Positions 7,835 through 16,953 of a stretch of 41,066 nt of DNA are shown here, piece by piece (within the stretch, counting starts at the first letter, position 1; every line of letters begins with the position of its first letter). Location of the stretch: positions 608,749 to 649,814 of the forward strand of contig NC_018240.1 in assembly GCF_000227135.1 (NCBI RefSeq), read 5' to 3'. The notes beneath the pieces are model-generated. The model had not been told where the DNA came from, ran no database searches, and saw only the letters and a list, made by a program, of their open reading frames with translations. A program made the translations under genes and the position numbers. This DNA is from Leishmania donovani (taxonomy: Eukaryota; Euglenozoa; Kinetoplastea; Trypanosomatida; Trypanosomatidae).

Positions 7835-10672
7835 TTAGCGGTGCTTCGCCTCATCCTCGGATGGCTTAAAGTCCTCAACGGCGTTGGCGCGCCGCATCAT
7901 CACCGGCAGCGACGCTTGGAAGTCATGGTAACGCTGCACCTGAGCAGCGTTCAGTCCAGTCGTGACGGCCAGCGCAGGGACAAACTCCTCAGCTGCGATC
8001 GGGTTATGGGCCAGCCGCTCCATCCGGTGGGCGGTGAGCGTCTGCGTGACGCAGTCGCGCAGCTGGCCAGCGGAGAGGCCATCCGTGAGCAGGGAGACGT
8101 GGCGGATGGCTTCCGCGATGGATGCCTCTGCTGCAGGGGTGACGGCGGTGGAGTGAACCGTATCCAGCCGCGCCTTGATGAAGGTTTTCAGCAGCGCCTC
8201 ACGGGTCGCAAAGTCGGGGGCGGCGAGGTGCACGGCTCGCTGAAAGATGTTGCACAGGGCGGCGGTGTCGGCACACCACGGCTCCGTCGACGTGGCCACT
8301 ACCAAAACACGATCTGTTGGCTGCAGACTTGCGATGCCCTTGAGCAGCTCCTTCTTCAGCTTCTTTCCACGCGTCAGCTCGCCGTCCTTCTTCTTCCCTC
8401 GCTTGCCGCCCTTCCCAGGAAAGATCTTCTCGATGCGGTCTATGTAAATCACCGATGGCCCCTTCATGCGTGCCGTGTAGAAGACGACCTGCACCATCTT
8501 GGCAATACCCTTGGTGGTGAGGAAGTTAGCAGGCGACAGATTGAAGAAGCGAGCACCACTCTCGTTGGCGATGGCATAGGCGAGGAGGGTCTTTCCAGAG
8601 CCGGGTGCACCGTAGAGCAACAGCCCTGTCGGGTGCGGGGCCAGGTCGTGCACCACCTGCGACCCCAGAGGCAGCACCGCGTAGTCGGTGACGGCGGCGC
8701 GCACCTCGGCGGCAGACGGGTCCTTCAGCCACGAGGACGGCTGCGCGTACGCTTTGAAGAGCGTCTCCATCTTCTCCTTCGGCATCCCGATCGCGTGTTG
8801 CACGTCGTCGTTCCACCCGCGCAGCACACGCTTCCACTTCTTCTCGATCTCCTTATCAACGGTCTGCGTGCGCAGCAGGCGATCCAGCGGCCCGGCCGAG
8901 ACGCCAAGGGGGCCGACGAAGGACGAAAGCCGCACATCCGGCGGCGGCAGCTGCAGCTTGTTCTCGTAGACGGTGGTGTTGAGGTAGGACTCCAAATCTT
9001 CGCCCTTGGTCGGGTCGCGCAGCTTCGGCTTTTTGGCGGCCTTCGCCTTCTTACCCTTTCGGCCGCCCTTCTTCCTCTTGCCAGCGTTCTTCTCCGCCTC
9101 GAGACGTTCCTTGAGGTTGTTCACCTCCATCATCACGAGCTGGTCGACGCACTGGCGCAGATCCTGCATAATGCCGCGGGGGCCATCCAGCAGCTCCCGC
9201 CTCAGCAAAGTCTCGTCATAGGGCTGATCCAGGTCGCCCTTCTCCACGCGGGTGCGGCGGAACTGCTCCTTCCAGAGCGTGTTGTGCCGCTCGGTTGTGG
9301 CGGAGACGTGATCGAGGAAGACGCTGGGCGGTGCGGCTGTCGAGGCAGAAGCGGCGGCATCGCCATTGCCTGGGCGGCGAAAGGATTTACGTGGGCCGCC
9401 CTGTGCAGTAGCATTGGTGGCTTCGACACTTTCGGACACACGAGATACCGAGCGGCTACTGTAGCCCGTCCCGTTAAGGCTTGCCTTCTCACTGCCGCCT
9501 GCCTCAGATCCAACAGACGCGCCAGCCGATCCAGCCTTGCGAGTGCTGCGGCCGAGCAGTGTCAATGTGCCTCCGTCCTCCACTGTGGGAACGTCCATAA
9601 TGCCGTTCTTAGCCTTCCCATCGAGGCGTGCGTAGGCCATGTGCATCAGCACTTCGTCGAGCATCACCTCAAGCGTCTTGGGCCCTTCCTGGCTTTTCAA
9701 CTGGCGGTTCATCTCAAGCTTCTTCTGCAGCAGCTCCGCCTGGTTCACTCGCTGCCGCGCCTTGCGATCGTCGTGGTGGATGCTGGCGGCAACTCTTGCC
9801 GCGTTACCGCGAACGGCCGCCGTGCTGGTCATCCCCAGAAGCTCCTGCTCCTGTTGGTACCGCTCCTTGGCACGCTTCTGCTGAAGGTAGCCGAGAGCCA
9901 CCTTCTGTACGATGGTCGCCGCACGATCCTTGCCCGTCAGAGACTGCAGCTCTGCCCCATGCGCGGCGGCGTACTGCTGCTGACGGAAGAGCTGCAGCTG
10001 GATCTTTGCTCGCTGCCGAGCTTGACGACCGCGCTCAGCGAGTTGCAGGATGCGTACAGCCTCCTCGACAGACATCGGCGCCGTGTCGCCATCTGCCGTC
10101 GCCGGTGACTTCTCCGCAGTGGTGGGAAACGGGGGCAGAGCTTTAGTGGGGTCCTCAGCGAAAAGTGCCGCGCTGTGCGCGGCTGCCGCGAGCGCCACCG
10201 GGGCCACCCCAGGCGCCGTTTCCTTGTAGTGCTGCTGCAGAGACAAGACGTACGCCCGCTCCTGCAGCAGAACCTCGTGGCGGTCCTCAAGCAGGTACGT
10301 TGGCAGCGGCGGCTCCAGATCCTCCGGGGACAGCCTCATCTCCTCGAGCGTGTCGTCCAGCGCCACATAGTCGCCGCAGTGCTCAACAATATTATGACGC
10401 GCCTCGAGCATGCGTCCAAGACAGCTGTCCAGTAGTGTGCGCACATCACCGCGGCGCTGTGGCTGAAGCTCCGTGTCATGGATGACGGCAATCTGCCGCG
10501 CCAGCCGCACGTACCGCACGTAGAGGGAGAGCCAGTACTGCGCGTAGTACGCATGCCGTGCTTTGGCGTCCATAGGGACGCGCAGGGCGCTCACGTACAC
10601 ATCCTCGCGCTGTACCTCGGCCAGATCCGCCAGGATCTGCTGGTACTGCCGCTGGTAGGAGAGCGTGGACAT
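7835..10672 (-). CDS. DRC11: DRC11/IQCA1-like IQ and AAA-domain protein of the axonemal nexin-dynein regulatory complex
   Basis: Encodes 945 aa from the ATG at 10672 (MSTLSYQRQY). A splice-acceptor-like AG at 10842-10843 follows a tract with TC-rich runs (10844-10910), and the 50 upstream codons in frame look like 5'UTR. An N-terminal helical region (1 to about 280) includes an IQ-like segment near 251-270. A Ser/Gly/Ala-rich linker (about 375-450) and a Lys-rich patch (531-549) precede a single AAA module. Walker A is GAPGSGKT at 688-695. The Walker B position reads VIYIDRIEK (741-749), with Arg where AAA ATPases normally have the catalytic Glu. A second Lys-rich insert (752-775) follows it. 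Architecture and order match IQCA1/DRC11, a stable component of the nexin link that regulates dynein in motile flagella. Trypanosomatids have such a flagellum. ATP binding is likely, while hydrolysis is doubtful. Confidence 0.88.
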   Translation of the reverse strand: MSTLSYQRQYQQILADLAEVQREDVYVSALRVPMDAKARHAYYAQYWLSLYVRYVRLARQIAVIHDTELQPQRRGDVRTLLDSCLGRMLEARHNIVEHCGDYVALDDTLEEMRLSPEDLEPPLPTYLLEDRHEVLLQERAYVLSLQQHYKETAPGVAPVALAAAAHSAALFAEDPTKALPPFPTTAEKSPATADGDTAPMSVEEAVRILQLAERGRQARQRAKIQLQLFRQQQYAAAHGAELQSLTGKDRAATIVQKVALGYLQQKRAKERYQQEQELLGMTSTAAVRGNAARVAASIHHDDRKARQRVNQAELLQKKLEMNRQLKSQEGPKTLEVMLDEVLMHMAYARLDGKAKNGIMDVPTVEDGGTLTLLGRSTRKAGSAGASVGSEAGGSEKASLNGTGYSSRSVSRVSESVEATNATAQGGPRKSFRRPGNGDAAASASTAAPPSVFLDHVSATTERHNTLWKEQFRRTRVEKGDLDQPYDETLLRRELLDGPRGIMQDLRQCVDQLVMMEVNNLKERLEAEKNAGKRKKGGRKGKKAKAAKKPKLRDPTKGEDLESYLNTTVYENKLQLPPPDVRLSSFVGPLGVSAGPLDRLLRTQTVDKEIEKKWKRVLRGWNDDVQHAIGMPKEKMETLFKAYAQPSSWLKDPSAAEVRAAVTDYAVLPLGSQVVHDLAPHPTGLLLYGAPGSGKTLLAYAIANESGARFFNLSPANFLTTKGIAKMVQVVFYTARMKGPSVIYIDRIEKIFPGKGGKRGKKKDGELTRGKKLKKELLKGIASLQPTDRVLVVATSTEPWCADTAALCNIFQRAVHLAAPDFATREALLKTFIKARLDTVHSTAVTPAAEASIAEAIRHVSLLTDGLSAGQLRDCVTQTLTAHRMERLAHNPIAAEEFVPALAVTTGLNAAQVQRYHDFQASLPVMMRRANAVEDFKPSEDEAKHR

Positions 10673-10841
10673 GTTGTCCTGGGCTGCTGCTCCTGCGACA
10701 GTCGCCAACGACCCCTTCCTCTCTCTGCCTTGGTGTGTGCGAGCTCCCCGTGTGGCTTTCACCAGTCGGCCGCACACACCTGAGCATATGCAGCCTTCTT
10801 TCGCGTTGCCGCTTGGCCACACGAACAGCCCTCACCTGCAC

Positions 10842-10910
10842 CTGAGGAAGGCAAGAGAAACGAGTGTGTGTGTGAGAGAGAGAGACGAGAGAGAGAGCAG
10901 AACGCGAGAA
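10842..10910 (-). promoter_or_regulatory. Predicted trans-splice acceptor region of the DRC11-like gene
   Basis: On the minus strand CT-rich runs, interrupted by a short (CA)n, end in an AG at 10843-10842, about 170 nt upstream of the chosen ATG. This is the usual trypanosomatid arrangement for spliced-leader addition. The exact AG is a prediction; a second AG lies at 10837-10836. Confidence 0.5.
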
Positions 10911-11655
10911 ATTGCGCTGCGTCAGGCCCCGTGCCAACACCGAGGAGGCCAACGGCAATGAGAGGTTATGATCTGCTGTTCGCGTGAGTGCTTTGATTGT
11001 GCTCCTCGCTCGTTTCCTTCACCAGTACAGGCATGTGGTCGTGCACAAGAAAACGTGTTGATTCTTCACCGACATGCGCGAGAGAGAGAGAGAGAAGGGC
11101 GGTTGTGGCGGGGGGTGAGGCTCGAGGAGATGGAAGAAGGGACAACGCTCTATCGAAGTCATCCGCGAGTCAGCATACTCGCCTCCATCAGTGCGATTAT
11201 CGGGGTGTGTGCGTGCGTGCCGCCTACACTGAGCCCATGCCAGCACAAGTCGAGCGCGTCTTTCGTACAAGAACACGCGTAGGCGTGTACGCCTGTGCTC
11301 GTGCACTGACGAGACTGCGGGGCCACATGTCCTTTCCCCCTTCCTGTTTCACCGGGTGCAGACATGGGCGCGAGTCCGTTGGGCGCCGAACCTCCTCTGA
11401 AGGCAGGGAAAGTGCCCAATAGCGCGAGAGAGTGAAGGGACCATGAAGTCGCTGGGGCTCTTTGTCATGTGAAACAGAGTTCACAGGTAACGTTGGGAGG
11501 TGGAATAAAGATCTCGCTTGCACTGAAGACAAAAAAAACGCGATCCTCCGCCCGATCTCGTCGCACACTGATGTCCCTGCCACGCGTGCGTCGAGGCCGA
11601 AGTAGCACACACACAGACAGGTGCGCACACACACACACACGTGCATACACACGGA

Positions 11656-12226
11656 NNNNNNNNNNNNNNNNNNNNNNNNNNNNNNNNNNNNNNNNNNNNN
11701 NNNNNNNNNNNNNNNNNNNNNNNNNNNNNNNNNNNNNNNNNNNNNNNNNNNNNNNNNNNNNNNNNNNNNNNNNNNNNNNNNNNNNNNNNNNNNNNNNNNN
11801 NNNNNNNNNNNNNNNNNNNNNNNNNNNNNNNNNNNNNNNNNNNNNNNNNNNNNNNNNNNNNNNNNNNNNNNNNNNNNNNNNNNNNNNNNNNNNNNNNNNN
11901 NNNNNNNNNNNNNNNNNNNNNNNNNNNNNNNNNNNNNNNNNNNNNNNNNNNNNNNNNNNNNNNNNNNNNNNNNNNNNNNNNNNNNNNNNNNNNNNNNNNN
12001 NNNNNNNNNNNNNNNNNNNNNNNNNNNNNNNNNNNNNNNNNNNNNNNNNNNNNNNNNNNNNNNNNNNNNNNNNNNNNNNNNNNNNNNNNNNNNNNNNNNN
12101 NNNNNNNNNNNNNNNNNNNNNNNNNNNNNNNNNNNNNNNNNNNNNNNNNNNNNNNNNNNNNNNNNNNNNNNNNNNNNNNNNNNNNNNNNNNNNNNNNNNN
12201 NNNNNNNNNNNNNNNNNNNNNNNNNN
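11656..12226. other. Assembly gap (571 N) with predictable content
   Basis: Both flanks align to a second locus in which the intervening sequence (29441-29999) is present and gene-free. The two lengths differ by only 12 bases, suggesting a correctly sized gap over a repeat. Confidence 0.7.
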
Positions 12227-12745
12227 CGGTAACGGCAATGGGCACACGAGCACAGGTTGCCTTTTCTGCCAACGCGTGTGCATTCGTTCTCGGCCATACA
12301 GCACCGGCCACACGCCACACTGCACCCCCGCCCCACACATCCGCGCCGTGCGCAGAGGCAGCAGCAGACACACGCCGGCACAGCAGTGCGCCGACTCAGT
12401 CAGCTGAGCACGGCCGCCGCCTCACACTCTACGCAGACCCTCTCTGCCGGTCGCCACCTGCTGCGCCCCTCGGGGGTGTCCCAGGGCCCCCACCCACTCA
12501 CCCCACGCACACACACCAGTAGGCAGTGAGCGTCGGGCGGGATGCGTTCGAGTCACGCGGAGGCTTCGCCCATCACATGGATGACACAAGCGTGTGCGCT
12601 GTCGCAGGTCGCTCTGGCCTCTCTGCGTCGTGGGCACGGGAACCCCCGTCACCACCCGAAGTGGTTCGGCAGGGGCAGGGGGATAGAGGGGGGGGGAGAG
12701 ACGGCTGCTTTGGCTTCCCACCCACATCCAGAGAGTGGGCACTAG
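12227..12745 (-). mobile_element. SIDER-like degenerate retroposon, copy 2
   Basis: It shares nearly every base with copies 3 and 4 from the block with aacgcgtgtgcattcgttct (12271) to the block with ggctgctttggcttcccacc (about 12702-12721), then diverges at about 12730-12745. It lies about 0.9 kb downstream of the flippase stop on the gene strand, in its presumed 3'UTR. No ORF belongs to it. Class and direction are inferred as for copy 1. Confidence 0.65.
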
Positions 12746-12849
12746 ATCTTGAGACCAGGGTGAAGTATCGCCGGTCATCAGGGAACGGCTAAGCCAACCA
12801 AAGCAAACTGAAAGTAAAACATATAGCACACGCACACACCTCTCTCTCT

Positions 12850-12945
12850 ATGAATATAATATATATGTGTATGTATATATTACATATATACATATATAGA
12901 GAGGTGTGTGTGTGTGTGTGCGTGTGTGTGTCGGTGTGTGTACAC
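12850..12945. repeat. AT-rich (TA)n block followed by (TG)n
   Basis: Alternating TA/TG sequence with partial palindromes is followed by a TG run. It lies between the flippase stop and the SIDER-like copy 2, so it is probably within the 3'UTR. Confidence 0.85.
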
Positions 12946-13659
12946 GTTTCTTGTGGAGAGGGTGTTCTCCTATGGTTTTGTGCACTTCGACGATTCGGTC
13001 TTTTTTTTTGGTGTTGTTAATCGGCTTTGTCGCGGGGGGCCGCTGCACGTGCGGGCGCCGATCTCGGCACGTGTGCCTCGTGACCCTGCGCAACCCCTAA
13101 AAGAATGAAGAGGAAACCAGCGAAGCGAAAAAAAAAACCAAAGTAGTTGAGCAGGAGGAGACTTACGCAGGCGCGCGAAAAAAAAAGACGTTCCACAGCC
13201 AACCGCTGCCGGCACACACGTACACATGCCCACCCACAGAGGTAGACACACACATACACACACGCGCAAAGGCAAGCAGACATGCATGTGAAAGTGAGAA
13301 CATCAACGCGAAAAAAAAACACGAACCCATGTTCGATGCGGATTAGGTAGGAGATAAGAGGGAGTAGCCCCTAAAAGTCAAAGCCAGGCAGGCGCACGCG
13401 CACCTGACAGAGACACAGAGAGGGAGGTACAAGCGACGCAGAGGTAGGATGCGGCAGGAGTGCAGCCACATACCAAGCCGCTCGCATGTGCACGCACTTC
13501 TCTCCCCGATGCTCTGCCCACGCTCCGCCCTCCCCAAGTGACACCACCAAGCACAGACATTCACTCGGGCCAACCTACGGTCCAGCGCCACGCGTTGCCC
13601 TCATTGTCGCCCCCCCACCCAGTGCTTGGATCCTCTTCCTAGTCACTGGCATACAATCT

Positions 13660-16600
13660 TCACAGCTTTCCACCGTTTTGAACAGCGTACTGTCGCTCCG
13701 CGACGTCGCGCAGGGTAGGGAAGAGGTTCTTCTGGAACGTCATGACGCCGAGTACGACCACCACCTCGGTGCCAACGTAGAGGAGCAGGAAAAACCAGTA
13801 CTTGGCGGTCGACATGAGATCGAAGGCTTGGTAGTAGAAATTCGTGTCACTGAAGACTGAGGGAATGGCGGAGTAGACGAGAAACAACAACAGAAAGAGA
13901 AAAATCGACATCGCCATGCCAAACACCTGCAGCCACTGCCAGTAGCGGATCTGCAGGATGAAGCGAGTTTGAATGACGAGGATCAAGCCGCTGAACACGA
14001 GCGTGCCGGTCTCGCCGCCGGTGTAGCGCTGATGGGAACCGTCTTGACGGATCAATGTCGGGTAAGCAGCATAGAAGAGGATCACCGCTGTTGTTAGTGA
14101 TTCGACGAACCACCGCAGAAGCGTCGCCAGGTTAAAGTACTCGCCATGCGACAACGGTGTGTACAGCTTCGGCCGCTCCAGCAGGGCATCTTCGGGGAGG
14201 TCCTTATCGAATATACCCATGAAGAAGGGTGGGATACTTGTTAGAAGGACGTTGTAGAAGGTCAGCATCCATCCATCAAAGAGTGTTAGCCCCGAGAAGC
14301 CGACGTAGAAGGCGAAGATGAACTGCACCACCGACACAGTAATGTTCTTGTGGAAGCTAACCAGAATGCAGCTGGCGTTGCGGAAGAGCGAGTAGCGGCC
14401 ATGCACCGCGCATAGGCGGCGCAGGTGCTTGAACCGCGGAATCGCGTAGTCGGCGGCGAGGGCGGCGTGTGCACCTTCCAGCCCAATAATGCCCACGCCC
14501 ACACGCCCCTCCCGGATCATGGACACGTCGTTGGCGCCGTCACCGATGGCCAGCGCTGTCTTACCGGTTGACTTCTGGAACATGCGAACGACGGTTGCCT
14601 TCTGGATCGGCGTGAGACGACAGCAGACGGCGGAGTTGACCTGATGGGAGAGGCGCAGGAACTGGTCAAAGTAGTGCTCCATTGCGATGTTCAGCGCTGG
14701 GCCGTCGATGACCAAGGTGCAGCGCCGCTCCTTGTGGGTCCCCTTGAGCGCGATGTGCTGCTCCACCACTTCGAGGTCGCGCCCTACGCGCTCAATCGCC
14801 TTGGGATCCGATGAATTCAGATGACCAATGTCGATGTGGTCGATGAAGTCGTTGCGCGGGTCGCACAGGGTCGACGTTGCAGCGATCGTCACGGCGGTCT
14901 CGCGCTTGTCGCCAGTGAGCATCCAAATGATTACACCGGCGCTCAAGAAGAAGGACAGTGTCTCAGGGACCTCGTCTTGCAGCTTGTCCTCGATAGCGGT
15001 GGCACCGACGAGCCGCATATCTTGCTCCATCTCTAAGCAGACTTTATCAATATTGGAGCTGCGGTTGTGCAGGGACTTGCCGGCTTCGACGAACTTCTCG
15101 AACCATGGGTCGAACTGGCGCCGTGTGATATCCTTGGCGCACACAAGCAGCGTGCGGAGCCCCGACGAGGACATTTCCGTCAGAGGGATCTCGACATTTT
15201 CGATGTGCCCCTGCACATCCGGGGCGCGGCTCAGCTGCGGCCTGATGAAACTGTCGGCCCCCTTATTGTACAGCGTAATTTTTTTGGTGTCGCTGTCCTC
15301 GACGATGATGCTCATCATCTTGCGGTCCGGCGTGAACTCCAGTGTGGCGAGGATGTTGTATACCTTGCGCGTCCCATCGTGCAGGAGTAGCGTGATGGAC
15401 TTTGTCGTACGGCTGATGAGGCGATAGCCGACAGCAGCAGCGGTCTCGACCAGCGCCACCTCGTCTGGGGAGCTGCCTTCGTAGACAACACCCAAGTCAT
15501 CCGTGTCGTCCTTGAAGGGCTGAACCGTGTTGCACAGGGCCAGCGCGAGAAAGTACTCTTGCAGCGGGCCTAGCCCCTTCGACTCGGCCTCCTTGCGCAG
15601 CTGCGCGATGCACTCGTCCAGATTGTCGGCGTCGATCGGATTACCGAGAGCGTCGCCTAGCTTGAACTTCATGACGTTCTCTGTCAACGTCCCAGTTTTG
15701 TCGCTGAAGATGAAGCGCACCATTGCTAGCTGCTCGTTGAGGTTCGACGTGTTCGGCTGGCAGTGCCGCCAGCGGTTGCTCATGTACTCCATCATGAGGC
15801 AGTCCACCCGCATCCACTGCGCCTGGACCACTTTGCACACTTCAATCGTGATGAACAGCGAGATGGGCACGCAGTAGCTCAGCAAAATGAAGTAACTCAA
15901 GTAGCGGTATCCCCACAGAGTTACGTTCTTGCGAAAGCTGATAAAGAAGCGGAGGTAGGGCGTTTCCCGGTACTTGCTGTTCCACCACACTGCCATGGAG
16001 GCTAAGATGAAGAGCATGATGTTCTGGAATATGAGGATGGCTATGATAAAGTAGTTCAGCTTGCGGTCGAGGTTCGACGACTTTGGCGGTTTTGGCTTCA
16101 AGTTTCGGAACAGCTTCGTGTCGACCCCTGCGTAGGCAACCATGCCCCACACCCAGTCCGTGTTGCGTAACACGCAGCCGCGATACAGGAACTGGTTCAG
16201 CGAGAGAGCGTGCTCCTCGCCATTGATTTCCAACAGCCCTGCCCACGACAGCAACCCTGGGTCTGGCTTGCTCGTGTGCAGTACGGCTGTGCTATTCATG
16301 ATTGCCTCGACTTCGCAGAGCGCCCAGGTGGCTTCCAGAGCCTTGCGCGACTTCAGGTTCGTCTCGCCGTCCAGGTTACATGTGTCTATAAATGCCTGTC
16401 CTTCCTCGACGGACGAGGCGAGCATGACGACATCGGCGCGCACCTCCTCGCCGTTCTTGATACGCATGACGTCACCAGGGTGGATGTCCTTGCTGTGCAC
16501 CGAGACGAGCTTGCCGTTTCGCAGTACCTGCACTAAAATCGAGTTGGCGCGGTTGTCGGCCTGATGTCGCTTGATGTCCTCCACCCCCTCCTTGATGAGT

Positions 16601-16953
16601 GCCACGATGAGCACAAAGGACAGCGGCGCAATCGAGGTCGCCGGACTTAGCGGGGACACACCTGGGATGAGGCTGAATATGACGTTCATGAGGAAATACA
16701 AATTACTCACCTTTTTGAACTCCAACAGGAGGCTGAGTGGGAGGAAGGAGATGAGTGTGTACTTGGAGGTACGAATGAAGTTCGACGGATAATTAAACTG
16801 CGCGTTCAACTCGGGGTCGTTAAGGTACACGATCACCTCATCATCCTCGTCCACGTCCGCCTCTGCGCTAAAGCAGCAGAAGGACTTGGAGAGCTTGTCT
16901 GGGAAGATTCTGGTGGAAAGGCACTTGCGCCAACACGGCGGTTGGTTGGGCAT
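13660..16953 (-). CDS. P4-type ATPase (phospholipid flippase)
   Basis: Encodes 1097 aa from the ATG at 16953 (MPNQPPCWRK). A CT-rich tract and AG at 16968-16969 lie immediately upstream, so in-frame codons further upstream are not translated. The full P4 layout is present: two N-terminal membrane helices (about 65-120), actuator loop DGET (195-198), membrane helix 4 with PISL (363-366), phosphorylation motif DKTGT (418-422), nucleotide-binding KGAD (564-567), hinge motifs TGDK (680-683) and GDGANDV (804-810), and a C-terminal membrane domain (about 860-1075). Known family members flip aminophospholipids or phosphatidylcholine to the cytosolic leaflet, usually with a CDC50 beta subunit, which is not in this window. 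The Leishmania miltefosine transporter belongs to the same family, but identity with it is not claimed. Length is normal and no defect is visible. Confidence 0.95.
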   Translation of the reverse strand: MPNQPPCWRKCLSTRIFPDKLSKSFCCFSAEADVDEDDEVIVYLNDPELNAQFNYPSNFIRTSKYTLISFLPLSLLLEFKKVSNLYFLMNVIFSLIPGVSPLSPATSIAPLSFVLIVALIKEGVEDIKRHQADNRANSILVQVLRNGKLVSVHSKDIHPGDVMRIKNGEEVRADVVMLASSVEEGQAFIDTCNLDGETNLKSRKALEATWALCEVEAIMNSTAVLHTSKPDPGLLSWAGLLEINGEEHALSLNQFLYRGCVLRNTDWVWGMVAYAGVDTKLFRNLKPKPPKSSNLDRKLNYFIIAILIFQNIMLFILASMAVWWNSKYRETPYLRFFISFRKNVTLWGYRYLSYFILLSYCVPISLFITIEVCKVVQAQWMRVDCLMMEYMSNRWRHCQPNTSNLNEQLAMVRFIFSDKTGTLTENVMKFKLGDALGNPIDADNLDECIAQLRKEAESKGLGPLQEYFLALALCNTVQPFKDDTDDLGVVYEGSSPDEVALVETAAAVGYRLISRTTKSITLLLHDGTRKVYNILATLEFTPDRKMMSIIVEDSDTKKITLYNKGADSFIRPQLSRAPDVQGHIENVEIPLTEMSSSGLRTLLVCAKDITRRQFDPWFEKFVEAGKSLHNRSSNIDKVCLEMEQDMRLVGATAIEDKLQDEVPETLSFFLSAGVIIWMLTGDKRETAVTIAATSTLCDPRNDFIDHIDIGHLNSSDPKAIERVGRDLEVVEQHIALKGTHKERRCTLVIDGPALNIAMEHYFDQFLRLSHQVNSAVCCRLTPIQKATVVRMFQKSTGKTALAIGDGANDVSMIREGRVGVGIIGLEGAHAALAADYAIPRFKHLRRLCAVHGRYSLFRNASCILVSFHKNITVSVVQFIFAFYVGFSGLTLFDGWMLTFYNVLLTSIPPFFMGIFDKDLPEDALLERPKLYTPLSHGEYFNLATLLRWFVESLTTAVILFYAAYPTLIRQDGSHQRYTGGETGTLVFSGLILVIQTRFILQIRYWQWLQVFGMAMSIFLFLLLFLVYSAIPSVFSDTNFYYQAFDLMSTAKYWFFLLLYVGTEVVVVLGVMTFQKNLFPTLRDVAERQYAVQNGGKL

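Larger units (their letters stand above)
11600..12745 (-). repeat. Extended 1.1 kb repeat shared with 29387-30760
   Basis: The segment ending at 11655 (cagacaggtgcgcacacaca and following) matches 29400-29440. The sequence restarting at 12227 (cggtaacggcaatgggcaca) matches 30000 onwards. The spacing is 571 N here and 559 bases there. The two loci therefore appear to be one long repeat that includes, but exceeds, the SIDER-like core, and the hidden sequence should resemble 29441-29999. Confidence 0.65.
10673..13659. other. Three-kilobase spacer between the flippase and DRC11-like genes
   Basis: No supported gene. It contains the 5'UTR region of the DRC11-like gene (10673-10910), purine repeats (11080-11095), a 571-N gap (11656-12226), a SIDER-like element (12227 to about 12745), an AT-rich block (about 12850-12900), (TG)n (12905-12945) and A runs near 13130 and 13175. 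Long frames through the N gap have no meaning. Confidence 0.6.

Noticed and set aside
7841..10108. 755-codon plus-strand open frame
   Set aside because: It lies entirely antisense to the DRC11-like gene. High GC at third positions leaves the opposite frame open by chance.
11465..12522. Long frames crossing the 571-N gap
   Set aside because: Their length comes from untranslated N. The flanks are repeat and (CA)n sequence.
12546..12560. tRNA B-box-like gttcgagtc in the SIDER-like element (also in the other copies)
   Set aside because: No A box at the right distance and no cloverleaf. It is simply part of the repeated element.
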